A stretch of 64,000 nt of DNA from Rhizobium rhizogenes (GCF_002005205.3 NZ_CP019701.2:2170001-2234000), one strand, 5' to 3'. Positions 42,882 to 52,257 are shown, counted from the stretch's first letter. The notes: generated by a model from the sequence alone, not told the origin. Program-made: numbers and translations.

Positions 42882-44063
42882 TCAGGCGGTTTTCAGCGTC
42901 AGCGCGGCGCGGCGGTCGAGCGCGCTGCTCCAGAGGGTCAAGAGCAGGGCCACGGCGACGAGGATGGCGCCGACCCACGGGGTTGCGGCAAGGCCCATCG
43001 GCGATTCCACCACCAGACCGCCAAGCCATGCGCCAATGGCGATGCCGAGATTGAAGGCGGCGATGTTGAGCGCCGAGGCGACATCGACGGCACCGGGGCG
43101 ATGTTCCTTGGCAAGCTGCACCACATAAAGCTGCAGGCCGGGAACATTGGCGAAGGACAGGAAACCGAGCGCGGCAAGCGTGATGAGTGTCAGCACCGGC
43201 GAGAAGGCCGTGAAGGAAAAGACGAGCAGCACGATGGCCTGCGCCAGGAAGAGGCCGATCAGCGCCTTGACCGGGTTATGGTTGGCGATCCTGCCGCCGC
43301 CAATATTGCCGGCGGCAATGGCGATGCCGTAAAGTACGAGGATCAGGCTGACGCTCTTTTCCGAAAAGCCGGTCACATCCTGCAGGATCGGCGCAAGGAA
43401 GGTGAAGGCGACGAAGGTGCCGCCGTAACCAAGCGCGGTCATGGCAAAGACGATGAGCAGGCGGCCGGAACCGAGAACGCGGACCTGATCGAGCAGGCTG
43501 GCAGGCGGGGCCTTCTTGAGCGTGTTTGGCAGAAGGGCGGCAATGCCGAAGAAGGCGATGACGCCAAGCCCGGCAACGGCCCAGAAGGTCGCACGCCAAC
43601 CGAAGACCTGGCCGATATAGGTGCCGAGCGGAACGCCGGTGACGATGGCGACCGTCAGCCCCATGAACATCATGGCAATCGCCGAGGCGCGGCGGTTTTC
43701 CGGCACGAGATCGGCGGCGATGGTCGCGCCGACGGAGAAGAAGACGCCGTGGGCGAAAGCAGCGATGACGCGGGCGACAAGCAGCATCTCATAGCTGGGT
43801 GACAGCGCCGCGGCACTGTTGCCGATGATGAACAGGGCCATGAGGCCGAGCAGCAGCGGCTTTCTTTCGATCCTGCCGGTCAGCGCCGTCAGGATCGGTG
43901 CGCCAAAGGTGACGCCCAGCGCGTAGACGCTGACGATAAGGCCGGCGAGCGGCAGGGTAATGTTGAGATCGGTCGCCACCGTCGGCAGAAGGCCGACAAT
44001 GACGAACTCCGTGGTGCCGATCGCATAGGCCGCGATCGTCAGGGCAAATATGGCCAATGGCAT
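42882..44063 (-). CDS. MFS transporter, DHA1 family (drug exporter-like)
   Basis: A 393-residue twelve-helix transporter opening PLAIFALTIAAYAIGTTEFVIVG, the TEF signature of the AraJ/YdhP-type DHA1 group. The central basic loop and RIERKPLLLG after TM2 fit motif A. It probably exports small drugs or sugars. Its promoter region carries two tandem 30-base units, each with a 17-base palindrome, facing the LysR gene. It is probably cotranscribed with the aldo/keto reductase gene. Confidence 0.9.
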   Translation of the reverse strand: MPLAIFALTIAAYAIGTTEFVIVGLLPTVATDLNITLPLAGLIVSVYALGVTFGAPILTALTGRIERKPLLLGLMALFIIGNSAAALSPSYEMLLVARVIAAFAHGVFFSVGATIAADLVPENRRASAIAMMFMGLTVAIVTGVPLGTYIGQVFGWRATFWAVAGLGVIAFFGIAALLPNTLKKAPPASLLDQVRVLGSGRLLIVFAMTALGYGGTFVAFTFLAPILQDVTGFSEKSVSLILVLYGIAIAAGNIGGGRIANHNPVKALIGLFLAQAIVLLVFSFTAFSPVLTLITLAALGFLSFANVPGLQLYVVQLAKEHRPGAVDVASALNIAAFNLGIAIGAWLGGLVVESPMGLAATPWVGAILVAVALLLTLWSSALDRRAALTLKTA

Positions 44064-44100
44064 GACGAATACCTCTTCGCCCAGCGGGATCGCGGGCGTT

Positions 44101-44160
44101 CTGGACAGCGATGCTGTCTGGTTGGATCGTTTGGACAGCGGTGCTGTCCGGTTGGATCAA
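44101..44160. promoter_or_regulatory. twin 30-base units with GGACAGC-N3-GCTGTCC operators
   Basis: Two direct copies (44101-44130 and 44131-44160). Each contains a palindrome: GGACAGCGATGCTGTCT at 44103-44119 and the perfect GGACAGCGGTGCTGTCC at 44133-44149, followed by GGTTGGATC. They lie just upstream of the MFS start and could control both divergent genes. Confidence 0.6.
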
Positions 44161-44253
44161 ATCTATGGACCGCAATATGAGCGAAGGGGACTTGCATGAT
44201 AATCGGCAAAGATGGATAAATACCTTTGAATTAGTTTCACAGGCAGAGCGGCG

Positions 44254-45153
44254 ATGGACAATCGGGCCGGAGAAATGGAAGTCTTCGTGGCAGCGGCTGA
44301 ACTCGGCAGTTTTTCGGCTGCCGGGCGCAGGCTCAAGCTTTCACCCTCGGCTGTGAGCAAGCTGGTGACGCGGATAGAAGACCGCCTCGGCACCCGTCTT
44401 CTTGCCCGCTCCACGCGTGTGGTGACGCTGACGCCGGAGGGGGAAGTCTACCTTTTCCGCGCAAGACGCATTCTGGCCGACATCGCCGAAACGGAACAGA
44501 TCGTGGCAAGCGGCGGCAAGGTGGTGCCGCGCGGCCTGCTGCGCGTCAACGCCACGCTGGGCTTCGGCGAACGTTACCTCCTGCCGCTCGCACCGGAATT
44601 CCTGTCGCTTTATCCCGAAATCGAGCTGGATATCTCACTGACCGACGGCGTCATCAGCCTGATCGAGGAACGCACCGATATCGCCATCCGCTCCGGCGCG
44701 ATGGGAGATTCGTCCCTGAAGGCGAGAAAGCTGAAGGAGGTGCGCCGGATCATCGTCGCCTCCCCCGCTTATATCGAAAAACACGGCATGCCGGAAACAC
44801 CGCAGGATCTGGCGCAGCACAATTGCTTCAGCTTCAATTTCAGCCGCAGCCTCAACGAATGGCCGTTTCGCGACCCCGGCTCGGCGGAAGTCTATCGCCT
44901 TCCCGTCACCGGCAATGTCGCGGTCAACAGCGGCATGGCCATGCGAAGGCTCTGCCTGATGGGCTTGGGGCTCGGAAGGGTCGGCGAGTTTCATATCGAG
45001 CCGGATATCGAGGCCGGCCTGCTGGTGCCGGTGCTGGAAGACTATAATGCCGAGGAGATGGAAGTGATCCACGCGGTTTATGCCGGCCACGAACACCTGG
45101 CCGCGCGTGTGCGCGCCTTTATCGACTTTGTCGCGGCAAGGGTCGGGCGGTGA
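44254..45153 (+). CDS. LysR-family transcriptional regulator
   Basis: A 299-residue regulator: N-terminal winged HTH (about 6-65: FVAAAELGSFSAAGRRLKLSPSAVSKLV) and a C-terminal ligand-binding domain (about 92-295). It is divergent from the MFS/aldo-keto reductase pair, so it probably controls that pair in response to its ligand. It is nine bases from the end of the next LysR gene, which faces it tail to tail. Confidence 0.93.
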   Translation: MDNRAGEMEVFVAAAELGSFSAAGRRLKLSPSAVSKLVTRIEDRLGTRLLARSTRVVTLTPEGEVYLFRARRILADIAETEQIVASGGKVVPRGLLRVNATLGFGERYLLPLAPEFLSLYPEIELDISLTDGVISLIEERTDIAIRSGAMGDSSLKARKLKEVRRIIVASPAYIEKHGMPETPQDLAQHNCFSFNFSRSLNEWPFRDPGSAEVYRLPVTGNVAVNSGMAMRRLCLMGLGLGRVGEFHIEPDIEAGLLVPVLEDYNAEEMEVIHAVYAGHEHLAARVRAFIDFVAARVGR

Positions 45154-45162
45154 CTGGCCGCC

Positions 45163-46062
45163 TCAGACCAGACCGTGCACCAGCTTGGCCAGCCAGTCGA
45201 CAAAAACGCGCACCTTGTTGGTCACATGCCGCGTCTGCGGATAGACCACATAGATCGGCATCGCTTCGCGCCGCCATTCGGAAAGCACCGGCACCAGTTC
45301 ACCTCGCGAAAGCGCGTCCTTCACCATGAAGACGGGAAGCTGCACGATGCCCATGCCTGCCAGCGCGGCATTGAGATAGGTACGGCTGTCATTGACCGAG
45401 ACGACATAATTCGGGGTCAGTTCGACGCTGCGCACGCCATTGTCGAAGGAAGCCGGCATGATCTGGCCGGTGGTGGCATTGAGATAACCCACCGAATAAT
45501 GATCCGTCTCCAGATCCTCCGGCACGCGCGGCATGCCGAAGTTTTCGATGTAGGATGGCGAGGCGAATGTCTCGAACCGGAGTTCGCCCACTTTACGGGC
45601 AATCAGCGACTGATCGCGCAGCACGCCAACCCGGAGCGCACAGTCGACATTCTCGGCAATATAGTCGACCAGCCGGTCGCCGACGCCGAGATCGAGACGG
45701 ATTTGCGGATAACGCTGGTAAAATTCGCAAAGATGTGGGATAACCACCAAGTCCGCAAAGACACCCGCCATTTCCACACGCAATCGACCGGATGGCTGCA
45801 CCTGCGCGCTGGACATACTGCCATCAAGTTCTTCGATTTCCGACAAAATCTGTGAGGCCCGCTCGTAATAGAGAGCGCCGTCTGTCGTCAGCATCACCCG
45901 CCGCGTGGTGCGGTTGAGAAGCGTGGTCTGCAGATGCGCCTCCAGCGCCTGCACCATATTGGTAACAGTAGTTTTGGGCATGTTCAGCGCGGTGGCGGCG
46001 CGGCTGAAATTGCCGGTCTCGACGACGCGCGTGAAAACCCGCATGGCGGAAAGCTGATCCAT
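45163..46062 (-). CDS. LysR-family transcriptional regulator, divergent from the RND operon
   Basis: A 299-residue LysR protein: HTH at about 1-60 (MDQLSAMRVFTRVVETGNFS, then MPKTTVTNMVQALE) and an effector domain. The SFDNGVRSVELTPNYVVSVND-type segment is in the CrgA/DsdC-like branch. It is divergent from the dead hydrolase and mexEF-type genes across 148 bases that contain two 13-base palindromes. It is the likely regulator of the pump. Confidence 0.93.
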   Translation of the reverse strand: MDQLSAMRVFTRVVETGNFSRAATALNMPKTTVTNMVQALEAHLQTTLLNRTTRRVMLTTDGALYYERASQILSEIEELDGSMSSAQVQPSGRLRVEMAGVFADLVVIPHLCEFYQRYPQIRLDLGVGDRLVDYIAENVDCALRVGVLRDQSLIARKVGELRFETFASPSYIENFGMPRVPEDLETDHYSVGYLNATTGQIMPASFDNGVRSVELTPNYVVSVNDSRTYLNAALAGMGIVQLPVFMVKDALSRGELVPVLSEWRREAMPIYVVYPQTRHVTNKVRVFVDWLAKLVHGLV

Positions 46063-46098
46063 TGGTTGCCTCAGGAGGAATGATTATCCCTAATTTCG

Positions 46099-46138
46099 GA
46101 ATAGTGTATTCAATTTGACGTACTTGATCGTTTCGATC
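46099..46138. promoter_or_regulatory. two 13-base palindromes in the LysR/RND divergent region
   Basis: GAATA-GTG-TATTC at 46099-46111 and GATCG-TTT-CGATC at 46126-46138, both perfect, centres 27 bases apart. The paired layout suits LysR recognition and activation sites. Confidence 0.5.
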
Positions 46139-46210
46139 CGAACAATAATATGCATTTCAGATTTTGCAATATGATCCGCCTATTGGTGGCGGCGCAAAGG
46201 ATCTGGATTC

Positions 46211-47020
46211 ATGAAGGCGCATTGGGAAAACATGGGCAGCAGCGAGGCGTCCGCGCCGAAGCTATCCGTGCGCCGATATGAGGGGCCGTGCCCGTGCAGC
46301 CATCCGCCGGTCGTGCTTTATCTGCGCGGCGGCTCGTTTCTGGAACCCGGCGTCGAACCGGGCGGCAATTGCCCCGAACTACCGGTGGCGCGGGCGCTGG
46401 CGGAAAGCGGTGCTATCGTCGTCGAGGCCGATTACAGCAGGCCGTCCGGCAACGAATTCCCGATGGTGATCGACTGTGCTTTCGAAGCGCTCGATCACCT
46501 GAGCAGGGACCTCAAGCATTACGGCAGCGCGAAATCGCTGCTGTTCGTGGCCGGCGAAGAGGCTGGCGGTAATGTGGCGGCGGGGCTTGCGTTAAAGGCC
46601 CGTGACCGCATGCCGGGCAAGCTCGCAGGCCAGATTCTTCTGTCGCCCATGATCGATCCGATGATGACGACGGAATCCTTTCGCGACGCGGACAGGATCG
46701 GCATGCGTGAGCGCTGGGCGGATGGCTGGAGCCATTATCTCGCCAAGGCGTGCGGGTTCTTCCACCCCTATGCCGCGCCCTGCCAGTGTACGCGGCTGAA
46801 CCGGGTGGCGCCGGCGCTGATCTTTACCGCCGAGGACGACCCTCTGCGCGACGAAACGGTCGGTTATGCCGACAGGCTCATCGCCTCCGGTGTCAGCGTC
46901 CGGCAGCATGTTTTCCCCGCCGGCGCCGGCTGGACGGGGCTTTATCAAGGAGAGGGCGGCGGATGGGTCTCATCCGTCTGTTCGGAGTTCAGGACCTTCG
47001 TTGACCAGTTGAAACACTGA
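46211..47020 (+). CDS. HSL-type alpha/beta hydrolase homologue without catalytic residues
   Basis: A 269-residue protein matching the hormone-sensitive-lipase branch in overall layout. The oxyanion HGGG is replaced by RGGS (39-42), the nucleophile elbow GDSAGG by GEEAGG (115-120, Glu117 for Ser), and no His lies at the usual C-terminal place (FPAGAGWTG, 235-243). Only the acid position DDPLRDE remains. It is probably not an esterase but may bind a ligand. It has AAGGAT upstream of its ATG and precedes the RND pump genes, separated by a repeat. Divergent from LysR. Confidence 0.75.
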   Translation: MKAHWENMGSSEASAPKLSVRRYEGPCPCSHPPVVLYLRGGSFLEPGVEPGGNCPELPVARALAESGAIVVEADYSRPSGNEFPMVIDCAFEALDHLSRDLKHYGSAKSLLFVAGEEAGGNVAAGLALKARDRMPGKLAGQILLSPMIDPMMTTESFRDADRIGMRERWADGWSHYLAKACGFFHPYAAPCQCTRLNRVAPALIFTAEDDPLRDETVGYADRLIASGVSVRQHVFPAGAGWTGLYQGEGGGWVSSVCSEFRTFVDQLKH

Positions 47021-47032
47021 ATACCGCATCGA

Positions 47033-47164
47033 GAGCATTTCCAGGAAAAGTGGCCACCGGTTTTCCGTCCGGAAATGCGACAGAACTAAAGAGTTTGAGC
47101 ATGTCCAGTAAAAGTGCGTAGCGGTTTTACGCACCGATCATGCGACGAAACAAAGAGATAGAGA
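47033..47164 (+). repeat. CCAGNAAAAGTG-family repeat, two tandem units
   Basis: The first unit (about 47033-47081) is GCATTTCCAGGAAAAGTGGCC followed by TTTTCCGTCCGGAAATGCG; the second (about 47098-47140) is CATGTCCAGTAAAAGTG with GCGGTTTTACGCACC; AACAAAGAGATAGAGAA ends it. It lies between the hydrolase homologue and the MexE-type gene. Confidence 0.65.
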
Positions 47165-47201
47165 AACTGACCGGCTCGTGATCCGAGCCAAGGAGATACC
47201 C

Positions 47202-48389
47202 ATGACGCTGAACACAAAGCGCCGGGCCCTGACGGGCGCCGGTATCGGGCTTGCTATGTCCGTTGCAGCCGCAGCGCTGTTTTTCGACCTGCCCACCAGC
47301 CGTGACGCGACGGCGGCTTCCACGCCCGCCGAAACGCCGGCTATCCCGGTCACCGTCGCCAAGGTGGAAAGCCGCGACGTCATGCGCTGGGAAGAATTTT
47401 CCGGCCGTCTCGAAGCCGTTGACCGGGTGCAGATCCGCTCCCGTGTCGCCGGCCAGATCAAGGCCGTGCATTTCCGCGAAGGCGCGCTGGTGAAGGAAGG
47501 CGACCCCCTCTTCACCATCGATCCCGCCCCCTATCAGGCGGCCGTTGCCGGCGCTGAGGGCCAGGTCGCTTCCGCTGAAGCCAAGGTCAGCCTTGCGAAG
47601 ACGGAACTCGACCGTGGCCGCAGGCTTTCCGATAACCGCACCATCTCCCAGAGCGATCTCGACCAGCGTCAAAGCTCGTTTGCGGATGCCGAAGCCCAGC
47701 TTCGCGCCGCCCGCGCAGCGCTGACCACGGCGCAGCTCGATCTTGGTTACACCGAAATCCTCGCCCCGGTTTCCGGTCGTGTCGGCCGCATCGAAATCAC
47801 CGCCGGCAACCTCGTCGCCGCGGGCTCCACATCGCCGGCGCTGACGACACTGGTATCGGTCAACCCGATCTATGCCAGCTTCAATGCCAGCGAAGGCGTG
47901 GTGGCCAAGGCCCTTGCCGAACTGCCGCAGACGGACGGCGCCCTGCCGGCTCTCGAACAGATCCCGGTGGAAATCGGCACGCTTTCGGATGAAGGCACAC
48001 CGATCAAGGGCACGCTGCACCTGATCGACAACCAGGTGGATTCGGCAAGCGGCACCATCGGTGTCCGCGCCGTCTTCGAAAATCCGGATGGCAGGCTCAT
48101 TCCGGGCCAGTTCGTGCGGGTGCGCATGGGCGAACCGAAGCCGGAAAACCGCATCGTCATCAGCGACCGCGCCATCGGCACGGATCAGGACAAGCGCTTC
48201 GTCTTCGTGGTCGACGCCGAAAACAAGGTAAGCTACCGCCAGGTCAAGCCCGGTGCGCCGGCTGATGGCCAGCGCATCATCGAAAGCGGCCTTGCCGCCG
48301 GTGATACGATCGTCGTCAACGGCCTGCAGCGCATTCGCCCCGGCGCCACCATCGCACCGCAGGCAGAAGACAAGGTTGCCTCGCAGTAA
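47202..48389 (+). CDS. MexE-type RND efflux membrane-fusion protein
   Basis: A 395-residue periplasmic adaptor: N-terminal membrane/signal segment (about 10-35), a lipoyl-type half (VQIRSRVAGQIKAVHFREG), an alpha-hairpin coiled coil (about 105-165), and a barrel region. It joins the inner-membrane pump to an outer-membrane channel not encoded here. Start at 47202 follows AAGGAG. It precedes the pump gene by 130 bases. Confidence 0.92.
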   Translation: MTLNTKRRALTGAGIGLAMSVAAAALFFDLPTSRDATAASTPAETPAIPVTVAKVESRDVMRWEEFSGRLEAVDRVQIRSRVAGQIKAVHFREGALVKEGDPLFTIDPAPYQAAVAGAEGQVASAEAKVSLAKTELDRGRRLSDNRTISQSDLDQRQSSFADAEAQLRAARAALTTAQLDLGYTEILAPVSGRVGRIEITAGNLVAAGSTSPALTTLVSVNPIYASFNASEGVVAKALAELPQTDGALPALEQIPVEIGTLSDEGTPIKGTLHLIDNQVDSASGTIGVRAVFENPDGRLIPGQFVRVRMGEPKPENRIVISDRAIGTDQDKRFVFVVDAENKVSYRQVKPGAPADGQRIIESGLAAGDTIVVNGLQRIRPGATIAPQAEDKVASQ

Positions 48390-48519
48390 CCCGCCTCTTT
48401 GATCAGTAAGCGTCCCGCCTCCCGCGAGACGCCCCTTCAGACAGAACCGGCCTTCACCGGCGGCAGGATTGCCGCCGGAATGGCCTTCGCATTCCCAAAG
48501 ACCCGGAGAGGGACTGGAT

Positions 48520-51500
48520 ATGAATATTTCCAGATTTTTTGTCGACCGGCCGGTATTCGCTGCCGTGCTTTCGGTCCTGATTGTGGTGGCAGGCCTTCTC
48601 GGCATGCGCGCCCTGCCGATTTCGGAATATCCCGAAGTCGTTCCGCCATCCGTCGTCGTGCGCGCCACCTATCCCGGTGCGAACCCGACCGTTATCGCCG
48701 AAACCGTCGCGACACCGCTGGAAGAACAGATCAACGGCGTCGAGGACATGCTCTACATGGGCAGCCAGGCGACGTCTGACGGCGTGCTGACGCTGACCGT
48801 CACCTTCAAGCTCGGCACCGACCCTGACAAGGCGCAGCAGCTGGTGCAGAACCGCGTGTCGCAGGCCGAACCGCGCCTGCCGGCGGAAGTCCGCGCGCTC
48901 GGCATCACGACAGTGAAGAGCTCGCCCGACTTCATCATGGTCGTCAACCTCGTCTCGAAGACCGACGCCTATGACATCACCTATCTGCGCAACTATGCGA
49001 CGCTGAACGTCAAGGATCGCCTCGCCCGCATCGAAGGTGTTGGCCAGGTGCAGGTCTTCGGCGCCGGTGACTATTCCATGCGCGTCTGGCTCGACCCGCA
49101 GAAGGTGGCAGAGCATGATCTGGCCGCCAGCGACGTCTCCGACGCCATCCGCCAGCAGAACGTGCAGGCCGCAGCCGGCGTCATCGGCGCTTCCCCAAGC
49201 CCGAATGGTGTCGACCTGCAGCTCAACGTCAATGCGCAGGGCCGTCTGACGACGCCGGAAGAATTCGGCAACATCATCGTCAAGAGCGGCGCCAATGGCG
49301 AAATCACCCGCCTGCGCGATGTCGCCCGCATTGAACTGGGTGCGGCCGATTACACGCTGCGTTCGCTGCTCGACGGCGAACCCGCCGTGGCTGTCGCCGT
49401 GCTTCAGGCTCCGGGCTCCAACGCCATCGAAATCGCCGACAATGTCCGCGCCACGATGGACAATCTGCAGCTGGCAATGCCTGATGGTGTGAAATACGAG
49501 ATCGTCTACGATACGACGAAATTCGTGCGCTCCTCCATCGAGAAGGTCGTTGACACACTCCTCGAGGCCGTTGGCCTCGTGGTGCTTGTCGTCATCCTGT
49601 TCCTGCAGACCTGGCGCGCTTCGATCATTCCGCTGATCGCCGTTCCGGTCTCGATCATCGGCACCTTCGCCGTCATGTATGCCTTCGGTTTCTCCATCAA
49701 CGCGTTGACCCTGTTCGGGCTCGTGCTCGCCATCGGCATCGTGGTGGATGACGCGATCGTGGTCGTCGAAAACGTCGAGCGAAACATCGAAAACGGGCTC
49801 TCACCGCGTGACGCCACCTACAAGGCGATGCGCGAAGTGTCCGGGCCGATCATCGCGATTGCGCTGGTTCTGGTCGCGGTCTTCGTGCCGCTCGCCTTCA
49901 TCTCGGGCCTGTCCGGGCAGTTCTACCGGCAGTTCGCGCTGACCATCGCCATCTCCACCGTCATTTCGGCAATCAACTCGCTGACGCTGTCTCCCGCGCT
50001 TTCGGCCCTGCTGCTGAAGGAACACGGCGCGCCGAAAGACTGGCTGACCCGCTTCATGGACCGGGCATTCGGCTGGTTCTTCCGCGGCTTTAACCGCGCC
50101 TTCGGCGCCGCCTCCAACGGCTACGGCAAGACCGTGGGCGGGCTGGTGACACGCAAGAGCCTGGTGATGCTGGTCTATATGGCGCTGGTCGCCGCCACCT
50201 ACAGCATGTTCACGACAGTGCCGAGCGGCTTCGTGCCGGCGCAGGACAAGCAGTACCTGATCGGTTTTGCTCAGCTGCCGGATGGTGCGACGCTTGACCG
50301 CACGGAAAGCGTCATCAAGCGGATGAGCGATATCGCCATGGAACAGCCGGGCGTCAGCCACGCCATCGCCTTCCCCGGCCTGTCGATCAACGGCTTCACC
50401 ATCGGCTCCAATTCCGGCATCGTCTTTGCGGTTCTCGACGACTTCGAAAAGCGCAAGACACCGGAACTGTCCGGCGGCGCCATCGCCATGCAGCTGAACC
50501 AGAAATATGCGGGCATTCAGGATGCCTTCATCGCCATGTTCCCGCCGCCGCCGGTCAACGGTCTCGGCCAGACGGGCGGCTTCAAGCTGCAGATCGAGGA
50601 TCGCGCCGGCTACGGTTACCAGACGCTCGACGAGGCGGCGAAAGCCGTGATCGCCAAGGCATACCAGACGCCGGAGCTGGCGGGTATCTTCTCCAGCTAC
50701 CAGATCAACGTGCCGCAGCTCTTCGCCGATCTCGACCGCGCCAAGGCCGAACAGCTTGGCGTCTCCGTCAGCGACGTCTTCCAGACGCTGCAAATCTATC
50801 TGGGCTCGCTGTATGTCAACGACTTCAACGCCTTCGGGCGCACATACAGCGTGCGCGTTCAGGCCGATGCGCAATTCCGCGCCCATGCGGAAGACATCGG
50901 CCGCCTGAAGGTTCGTTCGGCAACGGGTCAGATGATCCCGCTTTCGACACTGCTGAAGGTGAATGCGACGACGGGACCGGAACGCACCAACCGTTATAAC
51001 GGCTTCCTTGCGGCCGATATCAACGGCGGGCCGGCACCGGGCTTCTCCTCGGGACAGGCACAGGCGGCGATTGAAAAAATCCTTGCTGAAACCCTGCCCG
51101 CAGGCATCGACTACGAATGGACGGACCTGACCTACCAGCAGATCCTGGCCGGCAATTCCAGCATCGTGGTCTTCCCCCTGGCGCTGCTGCTCGTCTATCT
51201 CGTGCTCGCCGCGCAATATGAAAGCCTCACCTTGCCGATCGCGATCATCCTGATCGTCCCGCTCGGTGTGCTCGCGGCCCTCACCGGCGTCTGGCTGACA
51301 GGAGGGGATAACAACATCTTTACGCAGATCGGCCTTGTCGTCCTTGTCGGCCTTTCGGCGAAGAACGCGATCCTGATCGTGGAATTCGCCCGGGAGCTGG
51401 AATTCGAGGGTCGAACGCCGCTTCAGGCGGCCATCGAGGCAAGCCGGCTTCGTCTCCGCCCGATCCTGATGACCTCGCTCGCCTTCATCATGGGCGTGGT

Positions 51501-51714
51501 GCCGCTGGTCATCTCCACCGGTGCGGGTGCTGAAATGCGCGCCGCCATGGGTGTGGCGGTATTCTCCGGCATGATCGGCGTGACCTTCTTCGGCATCTTC
51601 ATGACACCGGTCTTCTACGTGCTGGTGCGCAAGCTGGCGGGCAACCGCCCGCTCATCCAGCACAAGCAGGAAGAACCGGCCAATTCGGACTACAAGCTCG
51701 AAAAGGCCGGCTGA
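48520..51714 (+). CDS. MexF-type RND multidrug efflux pump
   Basis: A 1064-residue HAE1-family proton-driven exporter with twelve helices and two large periplasmic loops. The opening NISRFFVDRPVFAAVLSV is typical; TM4 carries the proton-relay pair DD in GIVVDDAIVVVENVER. Length matches MexF/AcrB. The start at 48520 follows CGGAGAGGG. It probably exports lipophilic or aromatic compounds, including antibiotics; the real substrate is not shown. A perfect hairpin terminator follows. Confidence 0.95.
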   Translation: MNISRFFVDRPVFAAVLSVLIVVAGLLGMRALPISEYPEVVPPSVVVRATYPGANPTVIAETVATPLEEQINGVEDMLYMGSQATSDGVLTLTVTFKLGTDPDKAQQLVQNRVSQAEPRLPAEVRALGITTVKSSPDFIMVVNLVSKTDAYDITYLRNYATLNVKDRLARIEGVGQVQVFGAGDYSMRVWLDPQKVAEHDLAASDVSDAIRQQNVQAAAGVIGASPSPNGVDLQLNVNAQGRLTTPEEFGNIIVKSGANGEITRLRDVARIELGAADYTLRSLLDGEPAVAVAVLQAPGSNAIEIADNVRATMDNLQLAMPDGVKYEIVYDTTKFVRSSIEKVVDTLLEAVGLVVLVVILFLQTWRASIIPLIAVPVSIIGTFAVMYAFGFSINALTLFGLVLAIGIVVDDAIVVVENVERNIENGLSPRDATYKAMREVSGPIIAIALVLVAVFVPLAFISGLSGQFYRQFALTIAISTVISAINSLTLSPALSALLLKEHGAPKDWLTRFMDRAFGWFFRGFNRAFGAASNGYGKTVGGLVTRKSLVMLVYMALVAATYSMFTTVPSGFVPAQDKQYLIGFAQLPDGATLDRTESVIKRMSDIAMEQPGVSHAIAFPGLSINGFTIGSNSGIVFAVLDDFEKRKTPELSGGAIAMQLNQKYAGIQDAFIAMFPPPPVNGLGQTGGFKLQIEDRAGYGYQTLDEAAKAVIAKAYQTPELAGIFSSYQINVPQLFADLDRAKAEQLGVSVSDVFQTLQIYLGSLYVNDFNAFGRTYSVRVQADAQFRAHAEDIGRLKVRSATGQMIPLSTLLKVNATTGPERTNRYNGFLAADINGGPAPGFSSGQAQAAIEKILAETLPAGIDYEWTDLTYQQILAGNSSIVVFPLALLLVYLVLAAQYESLTLPIAIILIVPLGVLAALTGVWLTGGDNNIFTQIGLVVLVGLSAKNAILIVEFARELEFEGRTPLQAAIEASRLRLRPILMTSLAFIMGVVPLVISTGAGAEMRAAMGVAVFSGMIGVTFFGIFMTPVFYVLVRKLAGNRPLIQHKQEEPANSDYKLEKAG

Positions 51715-51752
51715 AGCCCTACTCCCATCCACCGCAACCTTCGACGCAAGGC

Positions 51753-51783
51753 CGCCGCGCATCATCAGATGCGCGGCGTTTTT
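51753..51783 (+). terminator. RND operon terminator
   Basis: CGCCGCGCAT (51753-51762) and ATGCGCGGCG (51769-51778) pair perfectly around CATCAG and are followed by five T. Confidence 0.92.
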
Positions 51784-52004
51784 CATGGGCGGAAACATCC
51801 ATGCGAGCCTCCTGAAATGGAATCAGTTTCAAATGCTTAGGCGGCAAACATGCCTATATTGCTGTACGTACAATCCGCTAAAAAACAATATATCCATCTC
51901 AGCAGACAAGGCAGGAAAGAAACAACGCTATTTTATGCTTTGTATTTTGTGGTAATTGTAAAGAACAGGGTGATTCGGACTAAATGATTTAGTTCAGGGG
52001 CGAC

Positions 52005-52208
52005 ATGATGGAGCAGGACGACGAAAGCTGGGCAACCACCGTTGCCTATTCGATAGTGATGCATGAGGGTCTTGATCTCGCGCTTTCCGCGCAGAATCTG
52101 GACAGGGGCAAGACCAGAAACAATCGTGAGCGGCTGATGGAAGCCATTCGCACGTCATTGCTCGAGGCCCGCTCACGCAGCCACCTGACGGCGGCGCAAC
52201 GGCTTTAA
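52005..52208 (+). CDS. small hypothetical protein
   Basis: A 67-residue, helical, charged protein (MMEQDDESWATTVAYSIVM...). CAGGGG lies just upstream; the second ATG at 52008 has better spacing than the first. The sequence before it is AT-rich for 150 bases, as in a strong promoter region. No motif is recognised. Confidence 0.6.
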   Translation: MMEQDDESWATTVAYSIVMHEGLDLALSAQNLDRGKTRNNRERLMEAIRTSLLEARSRSHLTAAQRL

Positions 52209-52257
52209 TCCGGCCCCGCCAGTGCTGGCGCCTGCCGCACACCAGACCCCGGCGAAA

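Noticed and set aside
49801..51798. A 665-codon minus-strand frame opposite the RND pump gene
   Set aside because: An antisense shadow of a clear HAE1 pump; composition is that of a GC-rich reverse frame.
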